Below, piece by piece: positions 53,474 to 59,996 of a stretch of DNA of 64,000 bases (the first letter of the stretch is position 1; every line of letters starts with the position of its first letter). The position numbers and the translations under genes are program-made. Origin of the DNA: an uncultured Lachnospiraceae bacterium (GTDB lineage Bacteria; Bacillota; Clostridia; Lachnospirales; Lachnospiraceae); assembly GCA_947566645.1 (NCBI GenBank), contig CANOKL010000009.1, forward strand, positions 42,908 through 106,907, in the 5' to 3' direction. The notes beneath the pieces are model-generated. The model saw only the letters and a program-made list of their open reading frames with translations. It had not been told where the DNA came from and searched no databases.

Positions 53474-53519
53474 CTATTACATCATTGTGTTGCTTGGGAC
53501 TAACACAATGATGTAATAG
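53474..53519. repeat. Perfect 18-bp inverted repeat
   Basis: CTATTACATCATTGTGTT (53474-53491) and AACACAATGATGTAATAG (53502-53519) are perfectly complementary with a 10-base loop. No T-run follows. It separates the secreted-protein genes from the SPFH gene. Confidence 0.75.
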
Positions 53520-53558
53520 TATAGAATACATGGTTGTGCGAGAAAGAGCAGGAGAAAT

Positions 53559-54716
53559 ATGGCATTAATAGATGTTATAAAATACGAAGGCAGCCGCGAC
53601 ATACTAATCTATAGATATCCGAATACGGAATTTAATACCATGTCGCAGTTAGTGGTGCATGAATCACAGGAGGCAGTCTTTTTTAAAAACGGACGAATGC
53701 TGGATGTGTTCAGACCTGGAAAATATACGCTGCACACAAAAAATATTCCATTGCTGAATAAAGTTATCAATCTGCCATTTGGCGGAGAATCCCCATTCCA
53801 ATGTGAAGTTTATTTTGTCAATAAGGCTATCGCATTGAATTATAAATGGGGAACCATGAGTAAGACAAGGGTAATGGATAACAAGTTTCATATACTTCTT
53901 GAAATAGGAGCAAGCGGAACACTTGGGCTGCGGGTTGTGAATCCCCGAGAACTGCTATGGAAAATAGTTGGGACAGAATCAGAGTTAACAGCAGAAGCAT
54001 GCCTGAATTTCTTCCGTGAAAATGTTTCCGCAAAAGTAAAAGAGTATCTCGCAAATGTAATGAGAGACCCGCAGATGGATTTTCTTGCTCTGGAACTTCA
54101 TCTCCATGATTTTTCCATGGCCGTAAAGGAAAGGCTGCAGGAGACTTTCAATGATGTAGGGGTGGAACTGTATAATTTTATTATCGGAACGATTAATATT
54201 CCCGATGATCAGTACCAGGTTATCATGCAGGGACAGCAGGAGCTTCAAAAAGCCCAATACGGAAAACAGTTAAAATCTATGGAAGCAGAGGGAGATGCCA
54301 AGGCGGCAACGATCCGGGCAGATGGAAGAGCGAAAAGCAGGCAGATCGAAGGCTATAATTGGGCTGACGAACAGCTTGCAGAGATATCAAAACTGTACGC
54401 AGGTAATCCGGGAAGTGCTCAAAATCCGATGAATATGCTTGCACAGGCTCCTGTAGCACTGACACTTGGAGACATGATAAGAGAAAACATGGAGCCTGTA
54501 GCAAAGGCACATTTTTCCAATGGACCAATGAATCTGAGAAAGGCTGTTTCCGGAAACGGGGAGAAATATCATGAGCAGATAGCAGAAGAGCAGACGGTTC
54601 ATGCAGGGGAAGACCCGGTAAAGATACTTGCGAAGCTAAAGGAAATGCTTGATCTTGGACTGATTCCAAAGGAAATGTATGATGAAAAGATGAAGGAAGT
54701 ACTAAGCAGAATGTAG
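53559..54716 (+). CDS. SPFH-domain protein with C-terminal SHOCT domain (YdjI-like)
   Basis: A 385-residue cytoplasmic protein with no membrane helix. The N-terminal two thirds match the SPFH/virion-core-protein family: DVIKYEGSRDILIYRYPNTE, QEAVFFKNGRMLDVFRPGKY, TLHTKNIPLLNKVINLPFGG, then a helical region, a disordered Ala/Gly-rich part and a SHOCT module at the end (DPVKILAKLKEMLDLGLIPK, EMYDEKMKEVL). In Bacillus subtilis YdjI of this type works with a PspA-like protein and zinc-ribbon partners in envelope stress. Here a zinc-ribbon gene follows 4 bases after the stop, matching that pattern without PspA. Confidence 0.88.
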   Translation: MALIDVIKYEGSRDILIYRYPNTEFNTMSQLVVHESQEAVFFKNGRMLDVFRPGKYTLHTKNIPLLNKVINLPFGGESPFQCEVYFVNKAIALNYKWGTMSKTRVMDNKFHILLEIGASGTLGLRVVNPRELLWKIVGTESELTAEACLNFFRENVSAKVKEYLANVMRDPQMDFLALELHLHDFSMAVKERLQETFNDVGVELYNFIIGTINIPDDQYQVIMQGQQELQKAQYGKQLKSMEAEGDAKAATIRADGRAKSRQIEGYNWADEQLAEISKLYAGNPGSAQNPMNMLAQAPVALTLGDMIRENMEPVAKAHFSNGPMNLRKAVSGNGEKYHEQIAEEQTVHAGEDPVKILAKLKEMLDLGLIPKEMYDEKMKEVLSRM

Positions 54717-54738
54717 GCAGTTGGAGGTGGCGGCAATT

Positions 54739-56055
54739 ATGTCTGTATTGACATGTGATGTGTGTGGTGGGAGCCTGAGTATTGATGCAGGGGGTAAGAC
54801 AGCCACATGTGATTGTTGTGGTATGAAGCATTCCATGGAGCGGATGCGGGAGAAGGTACAGGAGATAAAAGGAACCGTTTCTATCCAAGGAACGGTTAAG
54901 ACAAGACAGACAGGATCTGAAGAAGATGTATGGCAGTGGAAACAGCTCTTATATAAGTATATGAATGCACATGATTATAGTGCGGCAATATCAATAGTCA
55001 AAAAGATATTGGAAGCAGCGCCAAATGATTCAGAGGCTAATCATGCATATGACTCTTTGAGGGATTTACAATACTTTGATATAAGGAACGGAGTGCTGCT
55101 GAAATATAATGGGAAAAGCAAAATAATAAGCGTTCCCAATGGTGTAGTAAAGATAAATGAATATGCATTTGATGCAGATATTGAGAAATTAATATTGCCT
55201 GAGACATATACAAAGATAGATTCATGTATTTGTGGAGGCAGGATACATGAGTTAATATTACCGAAGACGTTTGCGGAAATTAATACGCATATCTGTGAAG
55301 AGTATATAGGTAAACTGATTCTTCCGGAAACACAGATTGTGATTAATCATAGTATTTGCAGAAGTATAGGTGAATTAATATTATCAGAAACTCAGCCTGT
55401 ATTTAATTGTAGTATTTGTGAATGGGGTATAGATAAACTGATATTACCCGGGAGGCAGCTTAAGATTCCTGTGTGTATTTGTGGGGATAGGATAGGTGAA
55501 CTCAAAATATCAAAAGAATTTCCCATAGTGGATACATATATCTGCGGAGGCGGAATAGGTAAGATGGTTTTGGCTGATCTATGCTCGAAAATAACCCTAC
55601 CTATTTGTAAGAGACGAATAAATGATGCAATTGTATTTCAAAAGAATGTGATATTAAAAGAGGCTTTTGAATGTCATAAGGCGATAGTCAAAGAAAATAC
55701 TGATTATTTTCTTCCTTATCTAAGGTGTTCATACTTAAAGCTGCCCTCAAATTTTAATGGGGATGCGGATTTGATAAATAAGAACTATTTACTGAAAGAT
55801 ATAGAATGCTCAAAGGAGTATAAAGAAAAAGTGATAGACTACATTTTGCTGCAATTTAGAAAGGGGATAAAAACAGATGGAAAAAGTATTCTTGACTCGC
55901 CTTTCGCAAAGGCAATTGAAGAAAAATGCAGGCAAGGGGTATGTGGGTATTGTGGTGGACGTAGCTTCACAAAAAGGTGGTTTGGAGTAGTATGCGATAA
56001 TTGTGGCAAAGAAAGAATTTTTAATCCTGTAATTATCCATAGTTATAATTTTTGA
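54739..56055 (+). CDS. Zinc-ribbon protein with a 21-residue cysteine-ladder repeat domain
   Basis: 438 residues from the ATG at 54739 (GGAGGTGG eight bases upstream; a TTG at 54721 is less likely). Residues 5-30 form a zinc ribbon (CDVCGG, CDCC), followed by a helical TPR-like unit to residue 108. Residues 148-293 are seven repeats of 20-21 residues with the pattern IxxLILPExxxxIxxxIC; Cys165, 186, 207, 227, 248, 269 and 290 recur at that interval, as in a solenoid with a cysteine stack. A second zinc ribbon lies at the end (CGYCGG, CDNCGK). There is no signal peptide, so it acts inside the cell, probably with the SPFH protein. Not a family I can name. Confidence 0.75.
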   Translation: MSVLTCDVCGGSLSIDAGGKTATCDCCGMKHSMERMREKVQEIKGTVSIQGTVKTRQTGSEEDVWQWKQLLYKYMNAHDYSAAISIVKKILEAAPNDSEANHAYDSLRDLQYFDIRNGVLLKYNGKSKIISVPNGVVKINEYAFDADIEKLILPETYTKIDSCICGGRIHELILPKTFAEINTHICEEYIGKLILPETQIVINHSICRSIGELILSETQPVFNCSICEWGIDKLILPGRQLKIPVCICGDRIGELKISKEFPIVDTYICGGGIGKMVLADLCSKITLPICKRRINDAIVFQKNVILKEAFECHKAIVKENTDYFLPYLRCSYLKLPSNFNGDADLINKNYLLKDIECSKEYKEKVIDYILLQFRKGIKTDGKSILDSPFAKAIEEKCRQGVCGYCGGRSFTKRWFGVVCDNCGKERIFNPVIIHSYNF

Positions 56056-56187
56056 TAAGGAAAGTGGTTGAAAAATAATCAAATCAAAGAGGATGAGAAA
56101 TTTTTAAAAAGAGGAAGATACTGCAAAAGAAGGGAATATCTGGGAAAATACAGAAGATAACAAAATAAGAAAGAGAGGAGAAAGCGT

Positions 56188-59100
56188 ATGACAAAACAAA
56201 AACTGTTGGCATTACTTTTATCATTTGTATTGTCATTTGGAATGTGTTGTACAGAAGCCGTGGCAGAGGATACTGACGAAGTAAAACAGCCCCGGGAAAC
56301 CCAGACTTATGCAACAAGCCGTTCCCAGGCAGATGCCATTGCATGGGTGAAGTCAAAACTGGGACAGGCAATTGACTATGACGGCGTATACGGAGCACAA
56401 TGTGTGGATCTGATCATGGCATATTATGCATATCTGGGAGTCAGCCCTGCATCAGGAAATGGATGTGATTATGCATGGAATGCGTTGCCGGCAGGCTGGA
56501 ACCGTATTCAGGGCGCGGTTCCGCAGATGGGGGATATACTGGTATACTCTGGAAATTCGGACAATCCCTATGGGCATGTTGCCATTTTCGAATCCACCTA
56601 TTCGACATACCATCAGAATATTGATTCTGCCCAGTACGTAAGAAATGTAAATTATGCGTACAACAAAATCGGAAATTCCTACTGGGGAGTTATAAGACCA
56701 AATTTTTCCGGTTCGTCTTCCACGCAGGATCCCTGGATCGAAGTCCGGGGAATCAGCGAGGCCTCCGGGGCGGAAGCAAAGATAAACGGCTATATCCGCA
56801 ACCCGGGAGGAGTTTATATTACGACAGTAGGTGTCTACATATGGGACGCGAATGACAACCTGATCAAAGAGCATTATGAGGAAATCAACCCTGCTTCGCA
56901 TACAAGAGACGGAGTTGATATGTGGTTCTACATGAACAAAGAGCTTGGGATCAGTGTGCAGGCGAACACCATATATAAGTATCAGATGTTTGCAATATAC
57001 AATAACGGAGGAAGTACAACCTATACAGACCAGCAGACATACTCGACCATTCCGCCGAAGTGGTACGAATCCCAGACGCCGGTAGATACGGGAGCAGATT
57101 TTTATACAAACATTATTAAAAATGACGGCTGGGTTCATCTGGGAAATACAAATGGCAATATGGAGCTCACGGTAAACGGGATGAAAGACGGATCGGATGT
57201 CTGGCATTTTATAAAGCAGGGGGACGGCTCTTATGAAATCCTGAGCTGCCTGGACGGAAAGGCTCTTACCGTCCAGTCCGGCGGACAGACAAGCGGAACG
57301 AATATCATGCTTAGTGACTGGAAGGCTGCAGACAGCCAGAAATGGTATGTTTACGGTGAATGGAGCGGAAAATATGTACTGCGTCCAAAGCATACAGATA
57401 AAGTACTTGATGTATATAACGGAGACAGTACAGTCGGAACAAATGTCCATATTTGGGATTATACGAATGGCAATACAGCACAGATGATGGCATTTTACAA
57501 AGTAGACCGGGCGGAGAAAACCACGCTATCAGTAACTGCAGGCAATTCAGATACAAAGACAGCTTTTAGCTGGACAGAAGCGAAAGGTGCATCTGGATAC
57601 CGCATCAGAATTAATAACGGAGAAAAGGGGAATACAGCGCTCTATAAAGAGATTGATGCCGGAAAGGCAACGTCTTACGAGCTGGTATTGCCGGAAGGAT
57701 ATTATGAAGCCTCGTTGGAGTCCTATAACAGCTTTAGCCATGAGACAAGTAACACCATTGCGTTTACCGTTGAAAAGAGCGTAGTCCCGGATGACCCGGA
57801 TATCGTGGAGGAAGACTGGGAGTACAGTATTTTGACAGCTGGCGAAGAAAAATATGTGCGAATCAATGCATATGTGGGAAATGGAACCGATCTTATTGTT
57901 CCAGATCATCTGGGAGGATACCCTGTCTATGAAGTGATGTTAAATTCACGGAGTACGGATGAACAGGAGCGCTACGAACGGATCCGGTCAGTGGTATTTC
58001 CAGATACGACTCTCGCAATATGGGGAGGGTCATGCATGTATTTTACGGAGCTTACGGACGTTACCATACCGGAAGGAACAGAATTTATCGGACCGACCGC
58101 TTTTATGGGATGCCCGAATCTGAAAAGCCTGACAATCCCGGCTTCTGTGTCCTATATTGAAGATATCAGCGACAATAAAAATATTGAGTATCATGTACAG
58201 AGAGGTTCCTGTGCAGACCGCTGTCTGACCGCAGAAGGAAAGAAGGTTATAAGAACCGGTGTAAAGGTTCCTGTGAAAGGAATTTTAATAGAAGGGCATG
58301 AAGAATTCACAAGAACAGTGTCATATGACAATGCATCTCAAAGCAGGACAATCTGTCTGGAAGCATCTTTTGTACCTGCAAATGCTACAGACCGTCAGAT
58401 TTACTGGAGTGTGGATGATCCAGAGGTTCTATTCCTGAACGAGAGCCTCATGCTCAATTATGGATCAAAGGCATATATTGATGTCTTAAAAGGTGGAACC
58501 GCCACAGTCACAGCGTCAACGGCAGACGGAGGATATGTGGCGTCCTACACGATTGATGCGAAAGTAAATATTGCCTGCCAGGAAATCAGCCTGGAGCAGA
58601 ATATTTTTGAGTATGACGGGACAGAAAAGTGTCCTTCTGTTACGGTCAAGGGGTTAAAAGAAGGGACAGATTATACTGTGGCATACAGTAATAATGTAAA
58701 GGCAGGTATCGGGAAGGTGACCATAAAGGGAATCGGGGCAAATACCGGAAGTGTCACAAAGAGCTTTACAATTACCCCGGGGAAATCCGATGAAAAGCCA
58801 TCAAAACCCAATCCGCCGGAGACAAAGCCGTCAGACTCATCAGGAGTAAAACCGCCGGTATCACAGCCGTCAGGAGGCATAATAAAAGAGCATGTGTCAG
58901 TGAAGAAGCCCTCTGGACTGAAAGTAAAGAATATCAAAAAGAAAAAGGCGAGGATTACGTGGAAAAAAGTCAGGAATGTCAACGGATATGAGATTTACAG
59001 AAGCACAAAAAAGAGCGGGAAATATAAGAAAATAAAAACAATCAAAAAGGGCAGTACCACAAGCTATACGAACAGCAAATTAAAAAACAGAAAGCAGTAT

Positions 59101-59190
59101 TATTATAAAATACGTGCTTACAAGGTAGTGAACGGGCAGAAATATTATAGTACATTTACAGGAGCGAAGGGGGTGAAGATTAAGAGGTAA
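56188..59190 (+). CDS. Secreted CHAP-domain amidase with lectin, LRR and Ig-like modules
   Basis: 1000 residues. A signal peptide is followed by a CHAP domain (residues 45-165) with catalytic Cys72 in YGAQCVDLIMAYYAYLG and His130 in YGHVAIF; such domains cut peptidoglycan amide bonds. Next come a beta-rich unit, a ricin-type lectin domain (residues about 310-440, DGKALTVQSGGQTSGTNIML, HTDKVLDVYNGDSTVGTNVH), an FN3-like domain, one BspA LRR unit (ELTDVTIPEGTEFIGPTAFM), a Big_2-like part, an MBG-type repeat, a proline-rich stretch and a lysine-rich FN3-like end. RBS is AGAGAGGAG. With the M23 protein it suggests wall remodelling. Confidence 0.87.
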   Translation: MTKQKLLALLLSFVLSFGMCCTEAVAEDTDEVKQPRETQTYATSRSQADAIAWVKSKLGQAIDYDGVYGAQCVDLIMAYYAYLGVSPASGNGCDYAWNALPAGWNRIQGAVPQMGDILVYSGNSDNPYGHVAIFESTYSTYHQNIDSAQYVRNVNYAYNKIGNSYWGVIRPNFSGSSSTQDPWIEVRGISEASGAEAKINGYIRNPGGVYITTVGVYIWDANDNLIKEHYEEINPASHTRDGVDMWFYMNKELGISVQANTIYKYQMFAIYNNGGSTTYTDQQTYSTIPPKWYESQTPVDTGADFYTNIIKNDGWVHLGNTNGNMELTVNGMKDGSDVWHFIKQGDGSYEILSCLDGKALTVQSGGQTSGTNIMLSDWKAADSQKWYVYGEWSGKYVLRPKHTDKVLDVYNGDSTVGTNVHIWDYTNGNTAQMMAFYKVDRAEKTTLSVTAGNSDTKTAFSWTEAKGASGYRIRINNGEKGNTALYKEIDAGKATSYELVLPEGYYEASLESYNSFSHETSNTIAFTVEKSVVPDDPDIVEEDWEYSILTAGEEKYVRINAYVGNGTDLIVPDHLGGYPVYEVMLNSRSTDEQERYERIRSVVFPDTTLAIWGGSCMYFTELTDVTIPEGTEFIGPTAFMGCPNLKSLTIPASVSYIEDISDNKNIEYHVQRGSCADRCLTAEGKKVIRTGVKVPVKGILIEGHEEFTRTVSYDNASQSRTICLEASFVPANATDRQIYWSVDDPEVLFLNESLMLNYGSKAYIDVLKGGTATVTASTADGGYVASYTIDAKVNIACQEISLEQNIFEYDGTEKCPSVTVKGLKEGTDYTVAYSNNVKAGIGKVTIKGIGANTGSVTKSFTITPGKSDEKPSKPNPPETKPSDSSGVKPPVSQPSGGIIKEHVSVKKPSGLKVKNIKKKKARITWKKVRNVNGYEIYRSTKKSGKYKKIKTIKKGSTTSYTNSKLKNRKQYYYKIRAYKVVNGQKYYSTFTGAKGVKIKR

Positions 59191-59192
59191 AT

Positions 59193-59254
59193 GTTACGGT
59201 TCGTGGGTTAGGAATGCGCTGAACTCCACTGCATATTCCGTGGGAATATGATGA
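59193..59254 (+). repeat. Imperfect direct repeat, copy A
   Basis: GTTACGGTTCGTGGGTTAGG... to ATGATGA matches copy B (59871-59927) with four substitutions and one 5-base indel. It contains the hairpin CATATTCC/GGAATATG. It lies just after the CHAP gene and right of the relB terminator. Confidence 0.8.
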
Positions 59255-59306
59255 CAGGCATCCCACTCAAAAGGTATTTTCTGCTATGGTTTTGGATTGT
59301 GGGAGA

Positions 59307-59335
59307 AATCCCCGTCTCGAATACAGGCGGGGATT
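59307..59335 (-). terminator. Terminator directly after relB
   Basis: AATCCCCG (59307-59314) and CGGGGATT (59328-59335) make an 8-bp GC stem; on the minus strand it ends in ATTTCTCC. It begins ten bases after the relB stop, leaving no room for a toxin gene on that transcript. Confidence 0.6.
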
Positions 59336-59345
59336 GGCAGGGGGT

Positions 59346-59615
59346 TCACGCATCGTCCCTCTCGATCAGTTCATGGGCAGAGCCTTTCCCGGCTTTTAGT
59401 TCCTGGACAGATTTCTTCACATAGACCATGTTCGCCTCGGAGAAGAAGGGATCGGTAGTCTGGGCGATTTCAAATGGGATGCGGTTTTCGCGTAAAACTG
59501 CTTTCACAAAAAGATTGATTGCGGTAGAAGTATTGAGGCCGACATTGGAACAGAAGATGTCAAAGCTGGCTTTGTCTTTTTCATCTACCCTTGCGGTTAA
59601 GGTTGCAAGTGCCAT
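59346..59615 (-). CDS. RelB/DinJ-family antitoxin, apparently orphan
   Basis: An 89-residue protein: a ribbon-helix-helix DNA-binding start (TLTARVDEKDKASFDIFCSN, VGLNTSTAINLFVKAVLREN) and the IPFEI tail typical of RelB/DinJ antitoxins, then a toxin-wrapping C-terminal helix (MVYVKKSVQELKAGKGSAHE). GGAGA precedes the ATG. A promoter TTGCTT (59672-59677)/TATGAT (59649-59654) with 17-base spacer and the palindrome ATTCGAAT (59634-59641) lie upstream, suited to autoregulation. No RelE/YafQ toxin gene follows; the transcript meets a terminator at once. It could be a remnant or could counter a toxin elsewhere. Confidence 0.88.
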   Translation of the reverse strand: MALATLTARVDEKDKASFDIFCSNVGLNTSTAINLFVKAVLRENRIPFEIAQTTDPFFSEANMVYVKKSVQELKAGKGSAHELIERDDA

Positions 59616-59633
59616 AGATAGGTCTCCTTTCGT

Positions 59634-59677
59634 ATTCGAATTGTGATTATCATAGCACTAATGTATGCTGAAAGCAA
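59634..59677 (-). promoter_or_regulatory. Promoter and operator of relB
   Basis: Minus strand TTGCTT (59672-59677), 17-base spacer, TATGAT (59649-59654). ATTCGAAT (59634-59641) is a perfect palindrome at the expected transcription start, a likely binding site for the ribbon-helix-helix protein. Confidence 0.6.
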
Positions 59678-59707
59678 GCGTATGTATTATATGACGAGGC
59701 GAAGGAA

Positions 59708-59869
59708 GGGTGAAAGTTACTATTCACGGGGCCGTGCACCCTGCTGCACGGCATCCGAGCCAGTAAAGTGGCGGTTTCGGCATCCGGCCCCTCGCTGAAA
59801 GCGACTTTTAAATGGGCTGGATGCGTTACTATGAGCGGACGGTTAGTCCGTGAATAGTAACGGGTGAAA
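59708..59869. mobile_element. MITE-like element with 14-bp inverted ends and 8-bp target duplication
   Basis: The element spans 59716-59861 (146 bp). GTTACTATTCACGG at its left end is the exact inverse of CCGTGAATAGTAAC at its right end. GGGTGAAA occurs directly outside both ends (59708-59715 and 59862-59869), as expected for an 8-bp duplication made on insertion. Inside are hairpins GCCGTGCA/TGCACGGC, TCGCT/AGCGA and GGAC/GTCC and no ORF, so it depends on a transposase elsewhere. Confidence 0.75.
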
Positions 59870-59870
59870 A

Positions 59871-59927
59871 GTTACGGTTCATGGGTTGGGAATGCTCTGA
59901 ACTGCATATTCTGTGGGAATATGATGA
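59871..59927 (+). repeat. Imperfect direct repeat, copy B
   Basis: GTTACGGTTCATGGGTTGGG... to ATGATGA, the partner of copy A at 59193-59254, in the same direction. Together they bracket the relB gene and the MITE-like element, 678 bases apart. The first 14 bases resemble the MITE ends. Confidence 0.8.
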
Positions 59928-59996
59928 TCAGCGCGTAAAGCCATTTTTTATGCTATAGTTTCAGGTTGACAAAAATATGAAGGAGAAAAAAAGGAA

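Noticed and set aside
59193..59345. Possible toxin gene next to relB
   Set aside because: No ORF of toxin size is open on the minus strand below relB; a terminator lies directly after the stop and the rest is repeat copy A.
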